From NCBI GenBank assembly GCA_017651565.1, contig JAGCCQ010000044.1, forward strand, positions 1 through 51,421: a stretch of DNA of 51,421 nt. Direction: 5' to 3'. This document shows positions 1 through 8,008 of the stretch, piece by piece. Position numbers and translations under genes: made by a program. A model generated the notes under the pieces. That model did not search any database, had not been told where the DNA came from, and saw only the letters and a program-made list of their open reading frames with translations. The stretch comes from Bacilli bacterium (lineage in GTDB: Bacteria; Bacillota_I; Bacilli_A; RFN20; CAG-826). How positions within the stretch are numbered: position 1 is the stretch's first letter; each line of letters begins with the position of its first letter.

Positions 1-594
1 TGCAAATGGTTCTACAATACCTGATAACATTCCGAATAAGAACGCTTTTTTAGATGAACCAGTTCCGCTTTTAATTGGTAAAGATACAACTGCACCTTCT
101 GGGATATTTTGAATTCCAATACCAATTGCAAGTAACAAAGCGCCTAATAAAAGAACTTCATTATTTTGTTGAGATAAAGCAACGCCAAATGCAATACCAA
201 CAGATAAACCTTCTGGAACATTATGAATTGTTACAGCAAGGAACATCTTTGATGTCTTACTCATTGCATTTGTATGTAAACCTTCATCTTTATTCTCGCT
301 AACATGTAAATGTGGAACGATTTTATCAATTAACCATAAGAATCCAGCACCTAAAATAATTGAAATAGCCACTATTAACCAAGTTGGCATATAAGTAACC
401 TCAGATTCTAAAGCAGGTTTAATTAATGAGAAGAAAGATGCAGAAAGCATAACCCCAGCAGCAAAACCTGTAAAAATCTTGCTTAACTTTGGAGAAATCT
501 CCTTCTTTCTAATGAAGAAAACAAATGTAGCTCCTAAAGTTGTACAAACAAATATCAATAAAATTCCAATTACTGGATATAAAACTTCTTTCAT
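1..594 (-). CDS. ZIP family metal transporter, partial (C-terminus beyond window)
   Basis: The reading frame runs from ATG at 594 off the left edge, giving the first 198 residues of a membrane protein. It has an N-terminal hydrophobic segment, a histidine-containing loop (PHLHVSENKD), and the two signature metal-site helices of ZIP transporters, HNVPEGLSVG and QNIPEGAVVS. These histidine/glutamate helices form the binuclear metal centre in the GufA/ZupT-type subfamily, which imports divalent cations such as zinc. The start is set by GGAGG lying in the last codons of the upstream HMA gene, 7 nt away, so the two are translated as one operon. Metal specificity cannot be read from the sequence. 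The missing C-terminus is a window effect, not a truncation. Confidence 0.9.
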   Translation of the reverse strand, partial: MKEVLYPVIGILLIFVCTTLGATFVFFIRKKEISPKLSKIFTGFAAGVMLSASFFSLIKPALESEVTYMPTWLIVAISIILGAGFLWLIDKIVPHLHVSENKDEGLHTNAMSKTSKMFLAVTIHNVPEGLSVGIAFGVALSQQNNEVLLLGALLLAIGIGIQNIPEGAVVSLPIKSGTGSSKKAFLFGMLSGIVEPFA

Positions 595-601
595 ATTCTA
601 A

Positions 602-850
602 CTACCTCCAACCGAATAATTTCTTAATAGCTACTGTTCTTTCAAACAAGGTAACTCTATATCCAGTGGGTTTAAGAATATTTTCAAAATCAAATGAGTC
701 TAAGTTTTTCTCAGTGATAACCACAACACTATTCTTTAAATGTGATGCTTTAACTTTCTTAACTTTAATAGCTTTTCTAATCGCATCTTCAACGTGCATT
801 TCGCACATTCCGCATTTCATACCATCAATTCCTAAAATGTATTTATTCAT
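602..850 (-). CDS. Small heavy-metal-associated (HMA) domain protein
   Basis: An 82-residue protein with one ferredoxin-like HMA fold. The metal-binding loop GMKCGMCEMHVEDAIR sits near residue 9 and contains the CxxC pair of CopZ/Atx1-type chaperones, with an additional methionine-rich context. An upstream in-frame ATG at 874 would add eight residues, but GGAG lies 8 nt before the ATG at 850, so 850 is preferred. The C-terminal part beyond the usual 70-residue fold is basic (AIKKLFGWR). The gene ends 7 nt before the ZIP transporter start. HMA chaperones usually serve P-type ATPases or repressors, so pairing with a ZIP importer is less common; the protein may buffer or sense the imported metal. 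Metal identity is unknown. Confidence 0.85.
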   Translation of the reverse strand: MNKYILGIDGMKCGMCEMHVEDAIRKAIKVKKVKASHLKNSVVVITEKNLDSFDFENILKPTGYRVTLFERTVAIKKLFGWR

Positions 851-874
851 AATTAGTACTCCATTCTGCGACAA

Positions 875-894
875 TAGTTAGTTGCCGCTAACTA
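875..894. promoter_or_regulatory. Inverted repeat upstream of the HMA-ZIP operon
   Basis: TAGTTAG and CTAACTA form a perfect 7-bp inverted repeat with a 6-nt spacer, 25 nt upstream of the HMA start and just downstream of a TATAGT box on the minus strand. Position and symmetry suit a repressor operator; half-sites of this kind resemble DtxR/MntR-type boxes, but the regulator is not in the window. Inference only. Confidence 0.5.
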
Positions 895-935
895 CTATAA
901 CATTGTAAAGAACAAAATGGCAAACAAATAAAAAA

Positions 936-982
936 GTACCTCTTAAGAGGTACAAAAAAGATGCACCATCACGATGCATCTT
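936..982 (-). terminator. Tandem intrinsic terminators after the L15-domain gene
   Basis: Read on the minus strand there are two hairpins in a row. The first has an 8-bp stem (AAGATGCA/TGCATCTT, 958-982) followed by a run of T. The second is the 18-bp palindrome GTACCTCTTAAGAGGTAC (936-953) followed by TTTTTTATTT. Together they separate the gene at 988 from the HMA-ZIP operon. Confidence 0.85.
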
Positions 983-987
983 AATTT

Positions 988-3816
988 TTATTTGTATTCT
1001 TTAACAGTTCCACCCATTAAAGCAATCATCTTAACTGCTTGTAATGAGAAGTCATCTGCCTTAACAGTGAGCTTCTTATCAAGAACGCCTCTTGCAAGAA
1101 CTTTAATATAGTCTGTCTTTGCATTAATAAGTTTCTTTTCTTTTAATGATTCGAGATCTACAACATCACCATCATTGAAGTGTTTAGAAAGCATATCTAA
1201 GTTGATAACTTCTTTCTTTCCCATGTGTTTAACTTTACTCTTCTTGATGACAATGACTTCTTCAGCGACTTCATCGCTCATCATTTCATCTGCTTCTTGA
1301 ACAGAAACGTGTTCTAAGTGAGCTGGGATTTCAATATGATGTACTTCTTCAACAGGTTTTTCTTCTACTTTTGGCTCTTCAACTGGCTCTGGCTCTGGAG
1401 CAGGTTCTTCAGCAGGAGCTGGTGCTGGTTCGTTTTTATCTTTAACGCGAACTTTAAGTTCCTTAATTAAGCCCTTCTTGAGTAATGGCATAGTTTCTTC
1501 GTAAGGAATTCTATAGTCTTCATTAGGTTCATCGCCTTTTTCTGCTCCTACTTTACCCATTACCATGTCAATTAAATCTTTAGCGTAGTTATATCTTCTA
1601 TCGTTTTTAATACGATATAAGACTGGTACGTCTTCAAACTTCTTACCTTTAGCATCTTCTACTTTGTACTTAGGATCTAAGCCATCTTTAGCTAATGCGT
1701 AATAGAGACATAATGTTTTACCTCTAATAGCAAACTTAATTACGATTTCTCTACCAACATTAACTGCGTCATAATGCCATGAGACTCTACTATTTGCTTT
1801 CTTATATGCAAGTACGTAGTTCTTTAATCCTGTGTAGTAATCTTTAACTGCGTCTTCTGCTTGAGATAATTTTGCAGTGAACGATTTGATGAATCTAATC
1901 TCAAAGAGATTACCCTTAGCATCTTTTTCGACTAAGACAATATCACCATCGTTATTGACTTTAGATTCAACAATTTCCATACCTTCTTCTTTTGCAAGTT
2001 CTTGGTATGCTTCTTCTACTGGTGCTGGTTCTTCTTCGACAGGAGCTGGCTCTGGAGTTGGTTCTTCAACAGGAGCTGGAGCTGGTTCTTCAGCTGCTTC
2101 TGGTTTATTAACACGAATCTTTTGTTCCTTAATCAAGCCTTTCTTTAATAGAGGAATTGTCTCTTCATATGGAATACGGTAGTCTTCATTAGGAACTTCA
2201 CCTTTTTCTGCTCCTACTTTACCCATAACCATGTCAATTAAATCTTTAGCGTATTCACATCTTCTATCGTTCTTAATACGGTATAAGCATGGAACATCTT
2301 CATACTTCTTGCCTTTTGCATGTTCGACTTTATATTTAGGATCAAGTTCATCAACTTTTAAGCCGTAGTAAACACAAAGTGTTTTTCCCCTAACTGCGAA
2401 CTTAATAACCATATCTCTACCAACATTTACCGCGTCGTAATGCCATGAGACTCTGCTGTTAGCTTTCTTATGAGCAAGAACATAGTTCTTTAAGATTGTG
2501 TAGTAATCTTTCATTACGTCTTCTGCTTGAGACATCTTTGCAGTAAATGACTTAATGAATCTAATTTCGAAGATATTACCTTTAGCATCCTTTTCAACTA
2601 AGACGACGTCGCCATCATCGTTGACTTTAGATTCGACAATTTCCATGCCTTCTTCTTTAGCCAATTCTTCATAAGATTGTTCAACCACTTCTTCTTTTGG
2701 CTCTTCAACAGGTGCTGGAGCAGGTTCTTCAACTGGAACTGGTTGTTTAACACGAACTTTGAGTTCTTTTACTAAGCCCTTCTTGAGTAAAGCCATAGTA
2801 TCTTCATGAGGGATACGGTAATCTTCGTTTGGAATTTCACCTTTTTCTAGGCCAAGTTTAGCCATAACAATATCAATAAGGTCTTTAGCGTAGTCACGTC
2901 TTCTATCATTTTTAATACGATATAAGACAGGAACATCTTCGTATTTCTTGCCTTTAGCTTCTTCAACTTTGTACTTAGGATCTAATTCTTCACCCTTTAA
3001 ATCATAGTAAACACAAAGTGTTTTACCTCTGACTGCAAACTTAAGAGCCATATTTCTTCCAACATTAACTGCGTCGTAATGCCATGAGACTCTGCTATTT
3101 GCTTTCTTATATGCAAGAACGTAATTCTTTAATTCTGTGTAGTAATCCTTTGTTACATTTTCGGATTGAGAGAGTTTTGCTGTGAATGACTTAATGAATC
3201 TAATTTCGAAGATATTACCTTTAGCATCTTTTTCAACCAAAACGATATCGCCTTCATCATTGACCTTAGATTCAACAATTTCCATTCCTTCTTCTGGAAC
3301 AAGATCATCTACCATTGCTGCAGCAGGAATAGCTTCTTGTTTAGGTTCTTCGACAGGAGCAGGTTCTTCTGCGACAACTTCTTCTGGTTGTTCTGCTGGA
3401 ATTTCTTCTGCAACTTTCTCTTCTTCAGCGTTTTCGGCCAGAACTTCTTCAACGCCTTCTGCAGGTTGTTCTTCACCTTCTGCAGGAACTTCTTCACCTT
3501 CAGCTGGTTGTTCACCTTCAGTTTGAGGAGCAGCTTCTTCTTTTGATTCTGGTTTCGCATCGTAGTAACCTTTTTTGGCTCTAACTTGTACCAATACAAA
3601 TAAAAGGATAAATGCGACTACAACGATTGCAACGATTGCAATTAAGACTCCAAGAGGATTTCCTCCGCCTGCATCTTCAGCCATAAGTAATGGAAGAAAT
3701 CCTAAAAAGGACATCATTTTAATTCCATTTTTCGAGATGTCATACTCTTTCTTTGCGCCTGGAACACCATTACATTCCGATGACAAGTGGCTTTTTTTCA
3801 TCAATGATTTCTTCAT
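988..3816 (-). CDS. Membrane protein with three internal repeats and a C-terminal ribosomal L15-like domain
   Basis: A 942-residue protein. GGAGG 9 nt upstream favours the ATG at 3816 over one at 3840, which would include the ribosome site. Near residues 55-80 there is a strong membrane segment (GVLIAIVAIVVVAFILLFVL), followed by a Glu/Pro-rich linker. Three repeats of about 180 residues follow (DNA about 2749-3291, 2107-2653 and 1441-1990), each beginning EEGMEIVESKVN and ending LLKKGL-KE-KVRV, separated by PAPVEEP linkers. The last 85 residues (from KKEVINLDMLSKHFNDGD through KKLTVKADDFSLQAVK to GGTVKEY) closely resemble the C-terminal half of ribosomal protein uL15. The repeats I do not recognise. 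The domain order suggests a membrane-anchored, cytosol-facing protein, but topology and function are unknown. Confidence 0.85.
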   Translation of the reverse strand: MKKSLMKKSHLSSECNGVPGAKKEYDISKNGIKMMSFLGFLPLLMAEDAGGGNPLGVLIAIVAIVVVAFILLFVLVQVRAKKGYYDAKPESKEEAAPQTEGEQPAEGEEVPAEGEEQPAEGVEEVLAENAEEEKVAEEIPAEQPEEVVAEEPAPVEEPKQEAIPAAAMVDDLVPEEGMEIVESKVNDEGDIVLVEKDAKGNIFEIRFIKSFTAKLSQSENVTKDYYTELKNYVLAYKKANSRVSWHYDAVNVGRNMALKFAVRGKTLCVYYDLKGEELDPKYKVEEAKGKKYEDVPVLYRIKNDRRRDYAKDLIDIVMAKLGLEKGEIPNEDYRIPHEDTMALLKKGLVKELKVRVKQPVPVEEPAPAPVEEPKEEVVEQSYEELAKEEGMEIVESKVNDDGDVVLVEKDAKGNIFEIRFIKSFTAKMSQAEDVMKDYYTILKNYVLAHKKANSRVSWHYDAVNVGRDMVIKFAVRGKTLCVYYGLKVDELDPKYKVEHAKGKKYEDVPCLYRIKNDRRCEYAKDLIDMVMGKVGAEKGEVPNEDYRIPYEETIPLLKKGLIKEQKIRVNKPEAAEEPAPAPVEEPTPEPAPVEEEPAPVEEAYQELAKEEGMEIVESKVNNDGDIVLVEKDAKGNLFEIRFIKSFTAKLSQAEDAVKDYYTGLKNYVLAYKKANSRVSWHYDAVNVGREIVIKFAIRGKTLCLYYALAKDGLDPKYKVEDAKGKKFEDVPVLYRIKNDRRYNYAKDLIDMVMGKVGAEKGDEPNEDYRIPYEETMPLLKKGLIKELKVRVKDKNEPAPAPAEEPAPEPEPVEEPKVEEKPVEEVHHIEIPAHLEHVSVQEADEMMSDEVAEEVIVIKKSKVKHMGKKEVINLDMLSKHFNDGDVVDLESLKEKKLINAKTDYIKVLARGVLDKKLTVKADDFSLQAVKMIALMGGTVKEYK

Positions 3817-3840
3817 GCCTACCCCTCCAAAATTCATCAA

Positions 3841-4110
3841 TAATATAAAAAACGGTTAATTTTCGTAGTATAGCGCGATGTATATTAAGTTAATTTCATT
3901 GTATAACTAATCTAATGATTTGTTAATCATAATTCTTTATTTTTTCAACAAAAATGAGTAGTTGAAATTCGTTTTAATAAACATTTATTACTAATAAAGA
4001 AAAAAGTATCTTAAAAGATACTTAATTCACTATTCATAACAAATAAGAAAAATTTCTATTTTTAAAATTTCTTTGTTTGTTATACGTTTTTACACTTTTA
4101 TGACAGCAAC
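3841..4110. other. Intergenic region, AT-rich, with terminator
   Basis: No gene is visible. On the minus strand AAGTATCTTTTAAGATACTT (4004-4023) followed by TTTTCTTTATT is an intrinsic terminator for the peptidase gene. A second, weaker AT-rich hairpin (4036-4047 with 4071-4083) sits between the stop codon and this terminator. The right part towards 3841 should hold the promoter of the L15-domain gene; TATACT on the minus strand near 3870 is a candidate -10 box. Confidence 0.6.
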
Positions 4111-4782
4111 CTACTTCAAATAAAATATAGCGTTTTTATGAAAAGCACCATAAGCAAACCCAAAGTTTAAGAACAAAGGTATGCTTTCAAATGCTTCAAA
4201 CGTGGTTCTATCTAAGAAATCTGAAACACTTAGATTTTCAATATAGCCATATGGATTATATACAGTAACTTGATTTGAACAAATATCTAAGCCAGTTACT
4301 ACCGAGAAATGCAATGTCCACTCTTCCTCATATTTAGCAGCCCATTCTATAGCTACTGGATTGTTTTTTTCTAAAGATCCATGAATATCTTTTAACAAAA
4401 CATCATTATTTAAGTATGTTCTACTAACAAATTCCTTATTTTTGATAGAATCGTTGATTTCGTTATAGAAACCTTTTGTTGAGGAAGTAGAAACGCCACC
4501 ATTGTTTTTCTTATCTAAATCATCTTCTGTTATTTTCTCTCCATAGAATTCAGACATCATTTCAATAGTTGCGTATCCACAGGAAATATGCTGTTTTACT
4601 AGATTTATGCCTTCTACTTCAACTTTTTGGCTGTAGGTAGCATTATCCTTCATGTATTCCCATTCATTTTTAATACTGGCTGTTTTGACACCTAATATAG
4701 TAAAAGGTATCGCAAGTGCAAGTACGAGAGCACCTACAAATGAACAAACGCTAATAAGTATAATTTTATTTTTCGTTTTCAT
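4111..4782 (-). CDS. Membrane-anchored C39-like (papain-fold) peptidase
   Basis: A 223-residue protein with one N-terminal membrane segment (about residues 8-31), then an exported domain. The motif QHISCGYATIEMMSEFYG gives Gln64 and Cys68, LHFSVVTGLD gives His158, and VYNPYG gives Asn176, the Gln/Cys/His/Asn arrangement of the C39_2 peptidase family. In this group some members process peptides and others are stand-alone surface proteases; no transporter or leader peptide gene is adjacent, so a substrate cannot be named. No Shine-Dalgarno site precedes the ATG; instead TTGCTA, 16 nt, TATGTT lies 11 nt before it, suggesting a very short or absent 5' leader. An AACTAG/CTAGTT inverted repeat (4813-4829) overlaps the -35 region. 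Confidence 0.75.
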   Translation of the reverse strand: MKTKNKIILISVCSFVGALVLALAIPFTILGVKTASIKNEWEYMKDNATYSQKVEVEGINLVKQHISCGYATIEMMSEFYGEKITEDDLDKKNNGGVSTSSTKGFYNEINDSIKNKEFVSRTYLNNDVLLKDIHGSLEKNNPVAIEWAAKYEEEWTLHFSVVTGLDICSNQVTVYNPYGYIENLSVSDFLDRTTFEAFESIPLFLNFGFAYGAFHKNAIFYLK

Positions 4783-4907
4783 GCTTAAACTTTAACATAG
4801 TCGAAAAGTAATAACTAGCAACCCTAGTTGTCAAATTGAATCTTATTTGACTATTGTGGTTTGCATTATCTAGAAAGTCGCAACTATCGGTATCAAAAAT
4901 ACTTAAA

Positions 4908-5645
4908 TTATTCAATTATAGCTGCAGGATGAAGAATCTTTGGCTCATTAGGAGTTTTATTAGCGTATTTGAAATATTGATAACTAGAAAAATCGCGATA
5001 ACAAGGAAAACCATACGAAAAATTAATTTCAAGTGTGTCTTTTTCCATTAGAAATTTCAAAATAGTATAACCACCATCATTTGGCGCTATAAAATCATCG
5101 TATTTGCGGAAAGGCTCATTGAAGTAAAGATTGAGATTATAGTTGATATCGTCTTTATCAAAACTATCTATAACGTTAACACTATCTTCAGATGCATTAT
5201 ATGTCCCAGTTTCAATAGTAACTTTATACACAGTTGCACCATTTAATAGCTCGTAATTTGGAAATATTTCTTTTAATCTGTATTCTTTATCAGCAAAAAA
5301 TAAATCACTACTTATAGTAAGAACGGAACTTCCTAATATTGTGAATTCAAAAATTGCTAAACCATTTGAATCGTAATCAACAGGTTTCAATTTTTCATCA
5401 TCTAAATATGCATAGAAAGTAACATCGGTAACAGATTTTAGCTTGAATTTGAATTTATGTCCATTATCGTATTTCCCACTTCTCACATCACCTATAATAA
5501 GATCACTATCTCCATTAACAGTTAAATCACTTAATCCTTCAGGAGCAACATCTTTATTGTTAGATGCTCTTTGGTAGGAACCGCAACCGCCAATAGAAAA
5601 AGATAACAGTATCAAAGACAAAAACATTATTTTCTTGACTCGCAT
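4908..5645 (-). CDS. Lipoprotein of unknown function
   Basis: A 245-residue lipoprotein. The signal peptide ends in the lipobox IGGC (LLSFSIGGCGSYQ). GGGAGG 7 nt before the ATG at 5645 supports that start over 5660. The mature part is Asp/Lys-rich and appears beta-rich, with no catalytic motif that I recognise. It stands alone: a 125-nt gap separates it from the peptidase gene on the same strand and a long gene-free stretch lies upstream. Probably attached to the outer face of the membrane. Confidence 0.7.
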   Translation of the reverse strand: MRVKKIMFLSLILLSFSIGGCGSYQRASNNKDVAPEGLSDLTVNGDSDLIIGDVRSGKYDNGHKFKFKLKSVTDVTFYAYLDDEKLKPVDYDSNGLAIFEFTILGSSVLTISSDLFFADKEYRLKEIFPNYELLNGATVYKVTIETGTYNASEDSVNVIDSFDKDDINYNLNLYFNEPFRKYDDFIAPNDGGYTILKFLMEKDTLEINFSYGFPCYRDFSSYQYFKYANKTPNEPKILHPAAIIE

Positions 5646-5864
5646 AAATTTTCCTCCCATTAACTAAACGATTATAAGAGAATTAACTGTTCTGTTTTAA
5701 CTATAACACTACATTGTAATAATTAAGAGAAGATATGTTGAATTCTAGAAAAAGATGGATTAAATTTAACATTAATTTTGTGAATAAAAAGATAAATATA
5801 TAAGTATAAATATATATGCACTACTAAAAAACTACTAACACATATACAAACAATCATCTAGAAA

Positions 5865-6005
5865 CTTAATGAGATTTTATGGCGTAAAACTATAAGAAAA
5901 TATACGAAAAACCAATGGAAAATGGGCATTTTTGACTTGAAAACATATTACTTGGCAAAAAAGCTATTGTTTTTCCATGTTTTTCGGCCATAAAAGCATC
6001 AATAA
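5865..6005. repeat. Large nested inverted-repeat element (possible structured RNA or MITE-like remnant)
   Basis: The gene-free stretch 5661-6098 holds one ordered structure. A continuous right arm at 5971-5995 is complementary to three blocks on the left: TTTTATGGC (5875-5883), CGAAAAAC (5905-5912) and ATGGAAAA (5915-5922), with a 21-nt left-side insertion and a 2-nt bulge. Inside, GCATTTTTG (5926-5934) pairs with CAAAAAAGC (5956-5964) with one mismatch. The outer arms continue imperfectly to about 5865 and 6005. It could be an RNA gene, a miniature transposable element or a remnant; no open reading frame is present. Confidence 0.5.
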
Positions 6006-6007
6006 AA

Positions 6008-6034
6008 GGCAGTTCTGTAAGCTTTAGAACTGCC
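6008..6034 (-). terminator. Intrinsic terminator of the TetR-DUF998 operon
   Basis: GGCAGTTCT and AGAACTGCC form a 9-bp stem with a 9-nt loop; on the minus strand it is followed by TTTTATT. It lies 65 nt past the DUF998 stop codon. Confidence 0.85.
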
Positions 6035-6098
6035 ATTTCTCAAAATTATTTCTTGGTATTATTTTAGTAGATTATAATAAATTATGTATTTAGTGTTT

Positions 6099-6776
6099 TT
6101 AATTATTTTCTACACTAGTTTCTTGAACTATTTCAGTTTTGATCTCTACTTTAGATTTATATACCCATACGCCTACAATCGCTGTAAATGCTGTAGCAGA
6201 CATTGTTGAGAATCTTTCAAATATTCCAAATACTGCTTTAGGGATAATTGGAGTAGCCGATATAGCGCCAATCATCATCATTGCAAAGCAAACTATTGCT
6301 GATATAAACAATAATTTGCTGCCGTTTTTCTTATGTCCACCAATAATACAAAGTATTAAGCTAGATATAGAAAGTAATACAACTAGCATGGTTATAATAT
6401 AAACATGCATAATGTCCTGGAATGTACCTGCATATCCAGCCTCTGATAGCGGAAACATGGTATATCCAACATTAGATACTAATGTCATAGCAGTAAACAA
6501 ATAGATACCTAATTTAAGCAACTTATTATGATTAGATGAAGAGGCTACTAAAGTAGCAATCACCATTGTTAATAAGCTAAAGGCTTTATGGAATGCAGAT
6601 ATCGAATCCCATAATTTTAACGATGGAGCACCGTCCGCAGACAAATCACTACAAGCTTGTTGTAACCAGTTATAACCCGGATACGCTAAAGGTGCAAAAA
6701 TATTTGCACATAAATAGGATAAAAAGCTAACAATGCCTAATAATCCTAAAATATTAATAAGTTTTTTATTTTTCAC
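6099..6776 (-). CDS. DUF998 family membrane protein
   Basis: A 225-residue integral membrane protein with about six hydrophobic segments. The start of the protein and the motif YPGYNWLQQACSDLSADGAPS are typical of the DUF998 family, whose biochemical role is not established. The gene overlaps the end of the TetR gene by 11 nt, so it is co-transcribed with and probably repressed by it. A TetR partner is usual for efflux or envelope stress functions; that reading is inference. Confidence 0.8.
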   Translation of the reverse strand: MKNKKLINILGLLGIVSFLSYLCANIFAPLAYPGYNWLQQACSDLSADGAPSLKLWDSISAFHKAFSLLTMVIATLVASSSNHNKLLKLGIYLFTAMTLVSNVGYTMFPLSEAGYAGTFQDIMHVYIITMLVVLLSISSLILCIIGGHKKNGSKLLFISAIVCFAMMMIGAISATPIIPKAVFGIFERFSTMSATAFTAIVGVWVYKSKVEIKTEIVQETSVENN

Positions 6777-7347
6777 CTGTTTTACCTCTCAAAAAATTCT
6801 TTATGTAATCTTCTACCTTATAAGGCGTTTCGAGGCTTAGAGAGGCTGAATCGATATAAAAATCAACAAAATTATGCAAAGCAAATGTATATCCCACCGC
6901 TTCAACTTCAATGTTATCAATTTTTATCTTCCCTCTATTAACAAGTTCTTTGAATAGATAAGTTGTAGCAAATACCATTTTATTGGTTTCTTCTATAACC
7001 AACTCTTTTGCTTTATTATCAAAAGCTCTTTCTGAGTAGATAAGTTTATAGAAAGTGTTTAAATTTGGATTAGAACATATTTTCATATAGTTATAAAAAC
7101 TAGAAACTAGAATGTCATAAGCGCTTTTATTAAAATCAATTTCCATTGGAGTGACATTCTTTTTAGCGTTTTCTCTTAAAAACGCATACATTTTATCTAA
7201 CAAATCGTCTTTGTTAACGATGTGATTAAATAAAGAAGCTTTTCTAATCCCCACTCTGTCTGCAATCATTTGTAGACTTACATTTCCTAAGCCTTTCTTT
7301 GAAGCAAGTTCTAATGTTGCTAATATAATTTGTTCTAATCTTTCCAT
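6766..7347 (-). CDS. TetR family transcriptional repressor
   Basis: A 193-residue regulator with an N-terminal TetR helix-turn-helix (LASKKGLGNVSLQMIADRVGIRKASLFNHIVNK compressed across residues 14-46) and an all-helical ligand domain. GAGG lies 7 nt upstream of the ATG. A perfect operator sits between the -35 and -10 boxes of its own promoter (7366-7393), so autorepression and control of the overlapping DUF998 gene are likely. The inducer cannot be read from the sequence. Confidence 0.9.
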   Translation of the reverse strand: MERLEQIILATLELASKKGLGNVSLQMIADRVGIRKASLFNHIVNKDDLLDKMYAFLRENAKKNVTPMEIDFNKSAYDILVSSFYNYMKICSNPNLNTFYKLIYSERAFDNKAKELVIEETNKMVFATTYLFKELVNRGKIKIDNIEVEAVGYTFALHNFVDFYIDSASLSLETPYKVEDYIKNFLRGKTGEK

Positions 7348-7365
7348 CTCTTTACCTCGTGAATC

Positions 7366-7393
7366 ATTATACTACCGTTCGGTAGTTTGTCAA
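7366..7393 (-). promoter_or_regulatory. Promoter with TetR operator nested in the spacer
   Basis: On the minus strand a consensus -35 TTGACA (7388-7393) and -10 TATAAT (7366-7371) are 16 nt apart. Within and around the spacer lies the palindrome ACTACCGTTCGGTAGT (7371-7386), two 7-bp arms around 2 nt, the usual ACCG-NN-CGGT core of TetR/AcrR-type operators. Repressor bound here would block polymerase. Confidence 0.9.
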
Positions 7394-7414
7394 ATGTTGA
7401 GCATAATAAAAAAA

Positions 7415-7431
7415 GCCATATAAAATATGGC
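7415..7431 (-). terminator. Intrinsic terminator of the XRE/zinc-ribbon gene
   Basis: GCCATA/TATGGC hairpin followed on the minus strand by TTTTTTTATT, about 20 nt past the stop codon at 7453. Confidence 0.8.
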
Positions 7432-7452
7432 AATTTAGTATTTACTGTTACT

Positions 7453-7896
7453 TTAGTTTTTATTCCAGTGCTTTAAATTTGGTACAACCGCTTCCATATG
7501 AGCTCTAACTTGTTCTTTTGGCCATGCATCACTGGACATATGTTCCACACAGAAATCGATTAATTGTTCTTTGCTTGTATATGTGAATTCACCATCGTGA
7601 TAACACCACTTACAGTATTCTTCATTAAAGTCTCCATTAGGATCTTTAGATATAGTTGTGTCGTCCAAAGGCATTCCACAACATTGACAATACAATTGTC
7701 TAGGTGAGCCAAGCAATGTGTTAATTGATACATCAAATAATTTAGACAATAACTTTAACGTTTCTACATTTGGAGTTGTTTCACCAGTTTCCCACCTAGA
7801 AACAGCTTGTCTAGTTACCATTACTTTTTCCGCTAATTCTTCTTGGGAAAGTCCCTTTTCTGTTCTAAGTTTTAATAAAATATCTTTTGTTTCCAT
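7453..7896 (-). CDS. XRE-type helix-turn-helix regulator with C-terminal zinc ribbon
   Basis: A 147-residue protein. Residues 6-60 are a Cro/C1 helix-turn-helix (GLSQEELAEKVMVTRQAVSRWE). After a short linker comes a putative zinc-ribbon domain with CQCCGMPL and YCKWCYHDGEFTY. This domain pairing is widespread in Firmicutes; the second half probably acts as a sensor or partner-binding module. AGAGG precedes the ATG. It is a single-gene unit with its own terminator; an inverted repeat at 7942-7958 upstream may be its operator. The targets are not evident. Confidence 0.85.
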   Translation of the reverse strand: METKDILLKLRTEKGLSQEELAEKVMVTRQAVSRWETGETTPNVETLKLLSKLFDVSINTLLGSPRQLYCQCCGMPLDDTTISKDPNGDFNEEYCKWCYHDGEFTYTSKEQLIDFCVEHMSSDAWPKEQVRAHMEAVVPNLKHWNKN

Positions 7897-7941
7897 ATTC
7901 GTACCTCTGAAAACATCTTATCATTAGCTAGTTTTATAACA

Positions 7942-7958
7942 AGCAACCCGTTGTTGCT
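7942..7958. promoter_or_regulatory. Inverted repeat upstream of the XRE regulator
   Basis: AGCAAC and GTTGCT are 6-bp arms around a 5-nt spacer, 46 nt upstream of the XRE start codon, just downstream of a TATAAT-like box on the minus strand. A candidate autoregulatory operator. A related string (GCAACCCTAGTTG) occurs before the peptidase gene at 4818-4830. Confidence 0.45.
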
Positions 7959-7988
7959 ATCATTATAACAATCGAATGAGTAATAAAA

Positions 7989-8008
7989 AAGATTGATATA
8001 TCAATCTT
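7989..8008 (-). terminator. Intrinsic terminator overlapping the hydrolase stop codon
   Basis: AAGATTGATATATCAATCTT is a 20-bp perfect palindrome; on the minus strand a run of T follows. It overlaps the end of the cysteine hydrolase gene and closes the three-gene operon. Confidence 0.8.

Noticed and set aside
75-302. Plus-strand open frame at the left edge
   Set aside because: It is antisense to the ZIP transporter, whose metal-site motifs are intact in the minus-strand frame.
1441-3291. Three long DNA repeats as a mobile or CRISPR-like array
   Set aside because: The repeats keep one reading frame, diverge at synonymous positions and lie inside a single gene; they are protein-domain duplications.
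1877-3526. Plus-strand open frames opposite the triple-repeat gene
   Set aside because: They are low-complexity Ser/Thr/Gly shadows repeated with the repeats of the real minus-strand gene and lack ribosome sites.
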